A program made the translations under genes and the position numbers. Shown one piece after another: positions 1 to 7,252 of a DNA stretch of 64,000 nt. The DNA comes from Streptomyces sp. CB02056 (GTDB lineage: Bacteria; Actinomycetota; Actinomycetes; Streptomycetales; Streptomycetaceae): the NCBI RefSeq assembly GCF_001905545.1, contig NZ_LIPD01000005.1, positions 351,267-415,266 on the forward strand, given 5' to 3'. The notes beneath the pieces are model-generated. The model did not search any database, was not told the origin of the DNA, and saw nothing but the letters and a program-made list of their open reading frames with translations. The stretch's first letter is position 1. Every line of letters starts with the position of its first letter.

Positions 1-250
1 CGGGAAGGTGAAGGAGATCGCCGCGGAGAAGCAGGTCACCCCGGCCCAGCTGGCGATCGCCTGGGTCCTGGCCCGCGGCGAGCACCTCGTGCCGATCCCG
101 GGCACCAAGCGCCGCAGCTACCTGGAGCAGAACGCGGGCGCGGTCGACGTCGAGCTGACCGCCGAGGACCTGGCCCGCATCGAGGCCGAGCTGCCCGAGG
201 TCGCGGGCGAGCGCTACGACGAGGACGGGATGCGGGCGGTCAACCGCTGA
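1..250 (+). CDS. Aldo/keto reductase, C-terminal part (cut by window start)
   Basis: The reading frame is open from the window edge and stops at 248-250. The visible ~80 residues match the C-terminal end of aldo/keto reductases: a helix with TPAQLAIAWVLARG, then the cofactor-binding strand VPIPGTKRRSYLEQNAGA that contacts the NADP 2'-phosphate, and a final helix beginning LTAEDLARIEAELP. Such enzymes reduce aldehydes or ketones with NADPH in the cytosol. The TIM-barrel catalytic tetrad lies outside the window. The gene ends 119 bp before the convergent cysD stop and has no evident link to the sulfur genes. Confidence 0.9.
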   Translation, partial: GKVKEIAAEKQVTPAQLAIAWVLARGEHLVPIPGTKRRSYLEQNAGAVDVELTAEDLARIEAELPEVAGERYDEDGMRAVNR

Positions 251-369
251 ACGACCGCCGCTCCCGCCGCCGGACCCGGAGCCCGGCGACGACCAGGGGC
301 GCGCCTGCCGCTGCCCCCGGGCCCGGAGGCCCGGGGGCCCGGGGGCCCGGGGGCAGCGGCGGGCGTTCG

Positions 370-1308
370 TCAGAAGTACCCCTCCCGCTTGCGGTCCTCC
401 ATCGCCGCCTCGGAGAGCCGGTCGTCCGCACGGGTGGCGCCGCGCTCCGTCGAGCGGCAGGCCGCGAGTTCCGCGATGACCTGGGCCGGGGTCGTCGCGT
501 CCGATTCGACGGCTCCGGTGCAGGACATGTCGCCGACCGTGCGGTAGCGGACCAGCCGGGTCTCCAGCCGCTCGCCCTCCCCCGGGCCGCCCCAGGCACC
601 GGGGGTGAGCCACATGCCCGCGCGGGCGAACACCGTCCGCCGGTGGGCGTAGTAGAGCGCGGGGAGGCCGATGCCCTCGCGCTCGATGTACTGCCAGACG
701 TCGAACTCGGTCCAGTCGGACAGCGGGAAGACCCGGAGGTGTTCGCCGGGGCCGCACCGGGCGTTGTAGAGCCGCCAGAGCTCGGGACGCTGGCGCCCCG
801 GGTCCCAGCCGCCGGACCCGTCGCGGACCGAGAACACCCGCTCCTTGGCCCGGGCCCGGTCCTCGTCCCGGCGGGCCCCGCCGAACACCGCGTCGAACCC
901 GTGCCGCTCGATCGCGGCCGTCAGCGGGACGCTCTGCAGCACGTTGCGGCTGCCGTCGGGCCGCTCCCGCAGCCGCCCGTCGTCGATGAACTCCTGGACG
1001 GAGACGACGTGCAGGCGCAGCCCGTGGGCGGCGACCAGGCTGTCCCGGTGGGCGAGGACCTCCGGGAAGTTGTGCCCGGTGTCGACGTGGAGCAGCGGGA
1101 AGGGCAGCGGCGCGGGGCCGAACGCCTTGCGTGCCAGGTGCAGCAGGACGATGGAGTCCTTGCCGCCGGAGAAGAGCAGCACGGGCCGCCCGCACTCGCC
1201 CACCGCCTCCCGGATGATCTGCACGGCGTCCGACTCCAGCAGGTCGAGCTGGGAGAGGCCGGGCGGGCCCGTGCCCGGTCCGTCGGCCGGAGCGCCGCCG
1301 GCCGTCAC
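370..1308 (-). CDS. cysD: Sulfate adenylyltransferase subunit 2 (CysD)
   Basis: The 312-residue protein belongs to the PP-loop ATP pyrophosphatase family of CysD, the small subunit that makes adenosine 5'-phosphosulfate (APS) from ATP and sulfate. The PP-loop SGGKDSIVLLHLA is near the N-terminus, followed by HVDTGHNFPEV, FGGARRDEDRARAKER and the conserved end DRKREGYF. The GTG start (1308-1306) overlaps the cysC TGA in a GTGA junction, which implies translational coupling. CysD normally works with the GTPase CysN, but no cysN is present here, so the partner must be elsewhere or the pair is a specialised supply unit. With cysC and the nearby sulfotransferase it fits PAPS provision for a natural product. 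Family identity is secure; the specialised role is inferred. Confidence 0.9.
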   Translation of the reverse strand: MTAGGAPADGPGTGPPGLSQLDLLESDAVQIIREAVGECGRPVLLFSGGKDSIVLLHLARKAFGPAPLPFPLLHVDTGHNFPEVLAHRDSLVAAHGLRLHVVSVQEFIDDGRLRERPDGSRNVLQSVPLTAAIERHGFDAVFGGARRDEDRARAKERVFSVRDGSGGWDPGRQRPELWRLYNARCGPGEHLRVFPLSDWTEFDVWQYIEREGIGLPALYYAHRRTVFARAGMWLTPGAWGGPGEGERLETRLVRYRTVGDMSCTGAVESDATTPAQVIAELAACRSTERGATRADDRLSEAAMEDRKREGYF

Positions 1309-1883
1309 GGCGCGCACAGTCCCCGGTCGGTCAGGAGCGCGCGCAGCGCCCTGACCGACTCGGCCTCGCTCTGCCGGTCCGTGTCCAGCCTCAGGTCCGG
1401 CCGCTCCGGTTCCTCGTACGGGTCGTCCACCCCGGTCAGGCCGGTGAGCAGCCCCTCGCGCTGCCGCGCGTAGAGGCCCTTGACGTCGCGCCGGGCGCAG
1501 ACCTCGACCGGCGCCGCGACATGGACCTCCAGGTACGCCGTCCCCGACTTCTCGTGCCGCCTGCGCACCGCCTCGCGGGCCTGCTCGTACGGGGCGATGA
1601 CCGGCACCAGCGTGAGGACGCCGTTGCGGGCGAGCAACTCGGCCACCAGGCCCACCCGCTGGACGTTGGTGTCCCGGTCGGCCCGGGAGAAGCCGAGGCC
1701 GGCCGAGAGCAGGCCGCGCATCTCGTCCCCGTCCAGCACCTCGATCCGGCGGGCCTCGGCCCGCAGTTGCGCGGCGAGGGCCCACGCGATCGTCGACTTG
1801 CCGGCGCTGGGCAGGCCGGTCAGCCAGACCGTGGCCCCGGGGAGGCCCTCGCGGGAGGCGACGGGGCGGGACGGATCGTTCAC
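1305..1883 (-). CDS. cysC: Adenylyl-sulfate kinase (APS kinase)
   Basis: This 192-residue protein phosphorylates APS at the 3' position to give PAPS, the sulfuryl donor for sulfotransferases. The Walker A motif GLPSAGKST lies at about residues 23-31, followed by DGDEMR, the FSRADRDTNVQRV segment and the VCARRDVKGLYARQREG region, all typical of CysC. I chose the GTG at 1883 because the longer frame to 1979 adds a low-complexity N-terminus and would run into the divergent sulfotransferase. The stop overlaps the cysD start by four bases. Normal family length is about 175-200 residues, so the protein looks intact. Confidence 0.9.
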   Translation of the reverse strand: MNDPSRPVASREGLPGATVWLTGLPSAGKSTIAWALAAQLRAEARRIEVLDGDEMRGLLSAGLGFSRADRDTNVQRVGLVAELLARNGVLTLVPVIAPYEQAREAVRRRHEKSGTAYLEVHVAAPVEVCARRDVKGLYARQREGLLTGLTGVDDPYEEPERPDLRLDTDRQSEAESVRALRALLTDRGLCAP

Positions 1884-1918
1884 ACCCGCTAGAACGAGGC
1901 CGGCGCCGTGACGACACG

Positions 1919-2614
1919 ATGCCGGGCGGCTCCGTACCCCCGCCGGGCTCCGCGTCGTTGGGTTCCCATGTGAGCGCATCCTCCTTCCAGCCGGTCCCCT
2001 CCGAGCGCTTCCAGCCGGTCCCGTCCGAGCGCGACGGCGGCCGCCCGCGCCCGCCGAAGGTCTTCGGCCTCGGTCTGACGCGCACGGGCACGCGCTCCCT
2101 GACCGCGGCCCTGGGCGTCCTGGGATTCGACGTCGTCCACTACCCGGTCGACGGGGCCACCTACCGGACGCTGCTGGCCGGCAGCGCGCGGTTCCCGCTG
2201 CTCGAATCGCACGACGGCCTCACCGACATCACCGTCGTGCCGTACTACCAGGACCTCGACCTCGCCTGGCCGGGCAGCAGGTTCGTGCTGACCGTCCGCG
2301 AGGAGGAGAGCTGGCTGCGGTCCTGCCGGACGCACTGGGAACGACCGCTGCCGGACCGGGGCGACGGCCGGGACGTCCGTCTCGAAAGCGACCTCCAGCG
2401 CTTCCTGCGGGCCGCGGTGTACGGCTGCCACGCGTTCCACGCGGAGCGGTTCCGCGGGGTGTACCGGCGGCATGTCGCCGAGGTGGCCCGGTACTTCGCG
2501 GACCGGGCCGACGACCTGCTCGTCCTCGACGTCGTCGGGGGCGAGGGGTACGAACGGCTCGCCCCGTTCCTCGGCGTGCCGGTCCCGGACGAGCCGTTCC
2601 CCCACCTCAACTAG
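1919..2614 (+). CDS. Sulfotransferase family protein (P-loop, sulfotransfer_4-like)
   Basis: The protein has the 5'-PSB-type P-loop VFGLGLTRTGTRSL at about residues 48-61, the LGVLGFDVVHYP segment, a KFVLTVRE-like strand (FVLTVREEESW) holding the 3'-phosphate-binding region, and the VRPH-like C-terminal loop of the sulfotransferase family often annotated as PF17784. It would move a sulfuryl group from PAPS to an acceptor. It is divergent from cysC/cysD, which make PAPS, so the three genes probably act together. The start is uncertain: ATG 1919 or GTG 1970, neither with a strong ribosome site. The first ~45 residues are low complexity and carry a duplicated octapeptide. The acceptor cannot be read from the sequence. 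Confidence 0.75.
   Translation: MPGGSVPPPGSASLGSHVSASSFQPVPSERFQPVPSERDGGRPRPPKVFGLGLTRTGTRSLTAALGVLGFDVVHYPVDGATYRTLLAGSARFPLLESHDGLTDITVVPYYQDLDLAWPGSRFVLTVREEESWLRSCRTHWERPLPDRGDGRDVRLESDLQRFLRAAVYGCHAFHAERFRGVYRRHVAEVARYFADRADDLLVLDVVGGEGYERLAPFLGVPVPDEPFPHLN
1984..2031 (+). repeat. 24-nt tandem duplication in the sulfotransferase 5' end
   Basis: Two adjacent 24-base units (1984-2007 and 2008-2031) differ at one base and encode the same octapeptide twice (FQPVPSER). They lie in the unstructured leader ahead of the sulfotransferase P-loop, so a slippage-type duplication would be tolerated. Confidence 0.85.
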
Positions 2615-2662
2615 CCAGGGATCCGGCCGGTACTCCGGTGAGAGTTCTCCCTCGGGCCCCGC

Positions 2663-3868
2663 TCACCAGGTCACGGGCAGTGACCGCATCCCGTAGATGA
2701 ACGACTCGGTACGGAACTCGCGCTCGCCGGCCGGCCGCAGCCCGGGCAGCCGGCGGAACAGCGTCTCCAGGGCGATCTGGAGTTCGGCGCGGGCCAGCGG
2801 CTGGCCCAGGCACTGGTGCACGCCGAAGCCGAACGCCAGGTGCCGCCGGGCGTCCCGGTACACGTCCAGCTCGTCCGTCGCCCGGTGGCCGGCGCCGCCG
2901 AACGCCGCCTCGTCCCGGTTGGCGGTGGAGAGCATCGCCATCACGCCCTCCCCGGCCCGGACGGTGACGCCGCCCAGCTCCACGTCCTCCAGCGCCACCC
3001 GGGGCAGGCCGGTGTGCACGATGGTCAGCAGCCGCAACAGCTCCTCCACCGCGCCCGGCAGGGTGGCCGGGTCGGCCAGGCCGGGGATCTGCTCGGGGTG
3101 GTCCAGCAGCAGCGCGGTCGACAGCGCGATCATGTTCGCGGTCGTCTCGTGCCCGGCGACCAGCAGCAGTACGCCCATGGCGGCCACGTCGACCGGGGTC
3201 AGGTCGTCCCGCGCCGCGAGTCGGCTGAGGACGTCGTCCTCCGGCTGTGCGCGCTTGCGGGCCGTCAGGTCGCGCAGGTAGTCATGGACCTCCTCCTGGG
3301 CCTCCCGGAGCTGCTCCACGGTGCTCTCCCGGTTGAGCATCGTGCGGCTCAGGCGCTGGAAGCGGTCGTGGTCCTCGTACGGCACGCCGAGCAGCAGGCA
3401 GATCACCAGCGAGGGCACCGGCAGCGCGAAGTCGGTGACCAGGTCGGCCGTGGTCCGGCCCTCGGTCATCCGGTCCAGTGCCCCGTCCACGATCCGCTGG
3501 ATCTCCGGGCGCAGCGCCTCCACCCGCTTGACCAGGAACTCCCCGGTGAGCATGCGGCGCTGGCGGGCGTGCTCGGGGTCGTCGAGCCGCAGGAAGTCCG
3601 GATTGTCGGTGATCAGCTCGCGAGCGCCGGCGATCAGCAGCGGGAAGGTCGGGTGGCGTATGTCGGCACTGAACCGGCGGTCGGACAGTACGGTGCGGAC
3701 CTCGGCGATGCCGGTGACCAGCCAGCAGAGGTCGCCGTCGGGCAGCACGGCCCTGGTCACCGGCCCGGCGGCGGCGGCCTCGGGGTACGCGGGCGGCGGG
3801 CCGAACGGGCAGCCGCCGGAGTGCCGGGCCGGCAGTGGGAGGACGGGGGTGGTGGGTGCGGTGGTCAC
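2663..3868 (-). CDS. Cytochrome P450
   Basis: This soluble bacterial P450 of 401 residues has the I-helix oxygen-activation motif AGHETT, the K-helix ExxR (EELLR), and the heme-cysteine loop FGFGVHQCLGQPLAR. The DPEHARQRRML motif in the C-helix region is typical of CYP105/107-like actinobacterial enzymes. The GTG start at 3868 is preceded by GAGGAGA at good spacing. A ferredoxin gene lies 82 bp upstream on the same strand, so the two are probably co-transcribed and form an electron-transfer pair. In this neighbourhood it is probably a tailoring hydroxylase; the substrate is unknown. Confidence 0.93.
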   Translation of the reverse strand: MTTAPTTPVLPLPARHSGGCPFGPPPAYPEAAAAGPVTRAVLPDGDLCWLVTGIAEVRTVLSDRRFSADIRHPTFPLLIAGARELITDNPDFLRLDDPEHARQRRMLTGEFLVKRVEALRPEIQRIVDGALDRMTEGRTTADLVTDFALPVPSLVICLLLGVPYEDHDRFQRLSRTMLNRESTVEQLREAQEEVHDYLRDLTARKRAQPEDDVLSRLAARDDLTPVDVAAMGVLLLVAGHETTANMIALSTALLLDHPEQIPGLADPATLPGAVEELLRLLTIVHTGLPRVALEDVELGGVTVRAGEGVMAMLSTANRDEAAFGGAGHRATDELDVYRDARRHLAFGFGVHQCLGQPLARAELQIALETLFRRLPGLRPAGEREFRTESFIYGMRSLPVTW

Positions 3869-3950
3869 GGCGGGGGTCTCCTCACGTCGCGGGTGTTCTC
3901 GTGGGGTTCGGGGCCCGGGAGGGTTCCCGGCGGCCTGCGGCGGGGGTCCG

Positions 3951-4169
3951 TCAGGCCCCGGTCCGCGCGGGCTCGTCCCCGGTGACGGTGATCGCCCGGC
4001 CCGGGCAGAGCTCGGAGGCGAGTCTGACGTCGTCGAACTGCTCGGGCAGCAGGACGGTCTGACGGAGTCTCACCAGACTGTCCCGTTCGTCCTGGTCGAA
4101 GACCGCGGGGGCGTTCGTCACGCACATGCCGGAGCTGCAGCAACGGTCCCGGTCGACGCTCACCTGCAT
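3951..4169 (-). CDS. Ferredoxin, small 3Fe-4S/4Fe-4S type, P450 partner
   Basis: The 72-residue protein shows the cluster-binding pattern DRDRCCSSGMC near the N-terminus and CPGRAI near the C-terminus, with VTNAPAVFDQDE between them. This is the layout of the single-cluster ferredoxins that sit beside actinobacterial P450s. It would carry electrons from a reductase to the P450 encoded just downstream. The ATG at 4169 has AAAGG about 8 bases upstream; a GTG three codons earlier is an alternative. The stop is 82 bp from the P450 start. Confidence 0.9.
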   Translation of the reverse strand: MQVSVDRDRCCSSGMCVTNAPAVFDQDERDSLVRLRQTVLLPEQFDDVRLASELCPGRAITVTGDEPARTGA

Positions 4170-4386
4170 GTCGGGCACCTTTCGCCAGGGCGGCGCCGGC
4201 TGCCCGGCGGCCGCCTCTCGTTGTCACGGTCAAACTAGCCGTCGCCGGTCCGCTTACGGACGGGTACGGTGGCCGGACCGAGAACGGCTGAATCGGCCCC
4301 TGTGCGTGAACCCCCATGGCCGCACAATGCGTTCAACCCGCGGTACTTCATCGGAAGAGTCGGCGGACCCGGCCGCGCGGACGGCC

Positions 4387-4600
4387 TCACAAGCCTTCGG
4401 CGGTGGCCAACTCCCGTACGGAGGCCACTGTGTCGGCCTCGGCGGCGCTCCTGTCCGGCCGGCAGCGCACCGCCCGGGCGAACCGCCGGGCCGGCCCGGC
4501 GGGGGCCGCGCCGGAGGCCGTCGAAGGCGACCTCGACGACCGGTTCCGGCCGGACCGGCACCGTCCGGGCGTCCCCCGCCCGGTCTCCCGGGCGGCACCG
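4387..4600 (-). pseudogene. C-terminal fragment of an ATP-dependent DNA ligase, frameshifted
   Basis: Reading the minus strand from about 4600, one frame gives RTVPVRPEPVVEVAFDGL, the OB-fold start of ATP-dependent DNA ligases (usual form VRPELVVEIAFDGVQ). After a frame change near 4500 a second frame gives ARRFARAVRCRPDRSAAEAD and then VASVRELATAEGL before a stop at 4387-4389. This corresponds to the family's ALRFARVLRYRPDK and DTVRAL end. The adenylation domain and its lysine motif are absent. The piece is therefore a decayed tail, left between the ferredoxin and methyltransferase genes. The ~215 bp between it and the ferredoxin start shows nothing I can identify. Confidence 0.65.
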
Positions 4601-4632
4601 CACTGGTCGTACGGCTCCGCTCATGACAGAAC

Positions 4633-5436
4633 CTACCCGGGGCGGAGGCCTCGATGCCGCCGCGTCGCGGTCAACGCCTCGGTACGGACGGTCTGTTCGA
4701 AGCGGCCGTCCGGGCTGATGCCGGCCAGCGCCGTCCGCAGGTCCCGTTCGAAGGCGTCCTTCCGGCCGCCGAGCCGGGCGGGGGTGAAGGAGGAGTGCGA
4801 GAACTGGAGGCCGATGACCTCGTCGAGGGTGCGGTCGATGCGGTACGTCCAGTGCGCGGCCGTGACGCGGGGGAAGGGGGAGCGACGGAGGATCTCGCGG
4901 TTCGACTCCTCCTGTTCCGGGCGGGAGCCGTCGTCTCCGCCGCCGGGGAGCGTGCGGTACGCCTCCCGTACCTCGTCCACGGCGCGCGACCACGCCGTCC
5001 CGGTCGGTTCCGTGGCGACGATGACCACGCCGCCCCGAGGGTTGACGAGGCCGTCGAGGTCGGCGAGGACCTGCTCGCGGGACATCCAGTGGAACGACCT
5101 GCCCATGACGCAGAGGTCCAGCGGGGGAAGGCCCAGCGCGCGCAGGTCCGAGGAGTCTCCCCGCCTCCACCGGATGGTGCCGACGTTCTGCCGTTCGGCG
5201 ATCGACCGGCCTTCTTCGAGCATGCCCGGTTCCGGGTCCACGGCGATGACGTGGGCGACCAGCCGGGACAGCGGGAGGGCGAGGATGCCTGGTCCGCATC
5301 CGAGGTCGAGGGCCGTCTGGGTCCCGTTCAGCCCGAAGGCCTCGGCGAGGAAGTCGAAGAGCTCCCGCGGGTACCGCGGCTGGTAGCGGGCGTAGTGCGA
5401 CGCGCCGGAGGCGAAGAGCTCACCCGGGGAGGACAT
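4633..5436 (-). CDS. Class I SAM-dependent methyltransferase
   Basis: The 267-residue protein has a Rossmann-type SAM fold: motif I ALDLGCGPGILALPL at about residues 41-55, the acidic end of strand 2 in VIAVDPEPGML, motif III around LDLCVMGRSFHWM, and a later NPRGGVVIVATEP strand. The N-terminus (FASGASHYARYQPRYP) is typical of the UbiE/trans-aconitate-like group annotated as methyltransferase domain-containing proteins. GGAGG lies five bases before the ATG. Substrate is unknown. It might belong to the sulfated-product cluster, but the ligase fragment beside it suggests the segment has been rearranged, so membership is uncertain. Confidence 0.88.
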   Translation of the reverse strand: MSSPGELFASGASHYARYQPRYPRELFDFLAEAFGLNGTQTALDLGCGPGILALPLSRLVAHVIAVDPEPGMLEEGRSIAERQNVGTIRWRRGDSSDLRALGLPPLDLCVMGRSFHWMSREQVLADLDGLVNPRGGVVIVATEPTGTAWSRAVDEVREAYRTLPGGGDDGSRPEQEESNREILRRSPFPRVTAAHWTYRIDRTLDEVIGLQFSHSSFTPARLGGRKDAFERDLRTALAGISPDGRFEQTVRTEALTATRRHRGLRPG

Positions 5437-5777
5437 CCGGACCTCCGACGACCGACCGGGGCGTGCCGGGCGGGTTCACCGCGGCCCCGCCCGGGCGGGT
5501 GAGGGGCTGCAGAGCCTCCGGCGGGCGGTCGGCGGCAGCCTCCCAATGGGCTCGCGTCCGGCCGGTGCGCGGCGGGGGCCGGCGGTCCTCGGGAGGCACC
5601 GGGAATCCGGTCGTCACGGGCGGGTGCACGGGCGTTCCTCCGGCAGGCGGCGGGCGGGGCGGGCAGGGAAGGCGAGGGGGCTGGGTTGCGGTGCGTATCG
5701 CCACGTGCACCATAAGTCACAGGTAGGTGGTTCGTCCGACGACTGATCGCCGTCGCTCCAAGCCGAGGAGGCGGGAC
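5437..5777. other. Divergent intergenic region, no gene recognised
   Basis: These 341 bases separate the methyltransferase (minus) from the SDR operon (plus). No convincing reading frame is present. The promoter of the 5.8-13.0 kb operon should lie in the less GC-rich stretch around 5695-5745, but I could not assign -35 and -10 boxes with confidence. Confidence 0.6.
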
Positions 5778-6656
5778 ATGGCGCCCCACCCTCACCCCGA
5801 CCCCGCGAAGCCTCGTTCCGCACCTCGTCCGGGTCTCGCGGACACGACCTGTGTGATCACCGGAAGCGCGTCGGGCATCGGTCGCGCCGTCGCCCACGCC
5901 TTCGTCGGCGCGGGAGCCCACGCCGTCCTGGTGGACCGGGACTCCGACGGGCTGCGCCGGGTCGCCGGAGAACTCGGCCCGGCGGCCTCCGTGGTGGTGG
6001 GCGACATCTCGCGGCACGCGGACTGCCTGGAGGCCGCGCGGGCGGCCGAGGGGACGGCGCTGCCGGTCCGGTCGCTGGTCAACTGCGCGGCGAGCTTCCT
6101 GGCCCTCGGCGAGGGCGCCGGCCCCGCGGACTGGGACCGGAGCCTGGGCGTGAACGTCAAGGGCAGCGCGATGATGACGTCGGCGCTGGCCCCCGTGCTG
6201 CGCAGGGCGCGAGGGGCCTCGGTGGTCAACGTCGCGTCCGTCTCGGGGCACATCGCCCAGCCCCGCCAGTGGACGTACAGCGCCGGCAAGGGGGCGCTGC
6301 TCGCGCTGACCCGCTGCCAGGCGCTCGACCTGGCGGACGACGGCATCCGGGTCAACAGCGTCTCGCCGGGCCTGATCTGGACCCCGGAGACCGACCGGAT
6401 GACCGGCGGCGACCGGGCGCGCTGGGGGCCCGTGCTCGGCGACCACCACATCCTGCGGCGGGTGGGGCAGCCGGAGGAGGTCGCGGCCGTCGTGCTGTTC
6501 CTCTGCGGGCCCGGCGCGTCGTTCATCACCGGCGCCGACCTGCCGGTCGACGGCGGCTACCTCGCCATGGGCCACAGCAGGTCGGAACCCGAGGTGCTGC
6601 CGGGGCGCAGGGACGACCGGGCCCCTTCCCGGCACGTGGACGGGACGCCCGCATGA
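5778..6656 (+). CDS. Short-chain dehydrogenase/reductase (SDR)
   Basis: This classical SDR of 292 residues has the NAD(P)-binding TGSASGIG motif, the LVNCAASF strand equivalent to NNAG, the catalytic serine in VASVSG, and the catalytic YSAGK pair. SPGLIWTPE follows the active site, and FITGADLPVDGGY is the usual C-terminal signature. I chose ATG 5778 because GAGGAGG lies just upstream; a longer frame lacks a site. It heads a tight operon: its stop overlaps the next start in ATGA. It would oxidise or reduce a hydroxyl/ketone on a pathway intermediate, perhaps on a sugar ring, judging from the nucleotide-type neighbours. Confidence 0.92.
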   Translation: MAPHPHPDPAKPRSAPRPGLADTTCVITGSASGIGRAVAHAFVGAGAHAVLVDRDSDGLRRVAGELGPAASVVVGDISRHADCLEAARAAEGTALPVRSLVNCAASFLALGEGAGPADWDRSLGVNVKGSAMMTSALAPVLRRARGASVVNVASVSGHIAQPRQWTYSAGKGALLALTRCQALDLADDGIRVNSVSPGLIWTPETDRMTGGDRARWGPVLGDHHILRRVGQPEEVAAVVLFLCGPGASFITGADLPVDGGYLAMGHSRSEPEVLPGRRDDRAPSRHVDGTPA

Positions 6657-7252
6657 TGCACGCCGTACTGGCGACCGGCAATCCCCGCAAGGCCGCCGAG
6701 ATCGTCGAACTGCTCCACGGGGTCCTGGAGTTGCTGCCCCGGCCCGGGTGGCTTCCCGAGACCGTCGAGGACGGGACGACGGTCGAGGAGAACGCCTACC
6801 TCAAGGCCTCCGCGGTGGCCCTCGCGACCCGCCTGCCCGCGGTGGCCGACGACACCGTGATGGAGGTGGACGCCCTGGGCCTCGCTCCCGGGCTGTTCTC
6901 GGCCCGCTACGCCGGCGAGGGCGCGGGCGACGCCGCGAACGTGGCCAAGGTGCTCGCCGAGATGGCGGGTGTCGCCGCCCCGGGCCGGGGAGCCCGGGTG
7001 CGCACCGTGGCGCTGCTCTGCTACCCGGACGGACGGCGGGTGGTCAGCGAAGGAGTCGCCCGGGGCCGGATCACCGAACGCCCGCTCGGCGACCGCGGGT
7101 TCGGCTACGACACCGTGTTCGTGCCCGACGACGGCGACGGACGCACGCTCGGCCAGATGACCGCGGCCGAGAAGGCCCGGCTGTACTGCCGGGGGCGGGC
7201 GTTCCGCGGCCTGGCCGCCTCCCTGAAGAGCGCGGCATGCCGGTCGCGCTAG
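6653..7252 (+). CDS. RdgB/HAM1-type nucleoside-triphosphate pyrophosphatase paralogue
   Basis: The 199-residue protein matches the Ham1/RdgB fold, which hydrolyses non-canonical NTPs such as XTP and dITP to NMP plus pyrophosphate. Visible motifs are LATGNPRKAAEI (nucleotide-binding T-x-N-x-x-K), TTVEENAYLKA, VADDTVMEVDALGLAPGLFSAR and DRGFGYDTVFVPD. The usual ADDSGLEVDAL is here ADDTVMEVDAL, so the loop next to the catalytic aspartate is altered. The start overlaps the SDR stop (ATGA) and the end overlaps the next gene by 16 bases. Placement inside a biosynthetic operon rather than beside rph suggests a pathway enzyme that trims an unusual nucleoside triphosphate. Confidence 0.88.
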   Translation: MMHAVLATGNPRKAAEIVELLHGVLELLPRPGWLPETVEDGTTVEENAYLKASAVALATRLPAVADDTVMEVDALGLAPGLFSARYAGEGAGDAANVAKVLAEMAGVAAPGRGARVRTVALLCYPDGRRVVSEGVARGRITERPLGDRGFGYDTVFVPDDGDGRTLGQMTAAEKARLYCRGRAFRGLAASLKSAACRSR

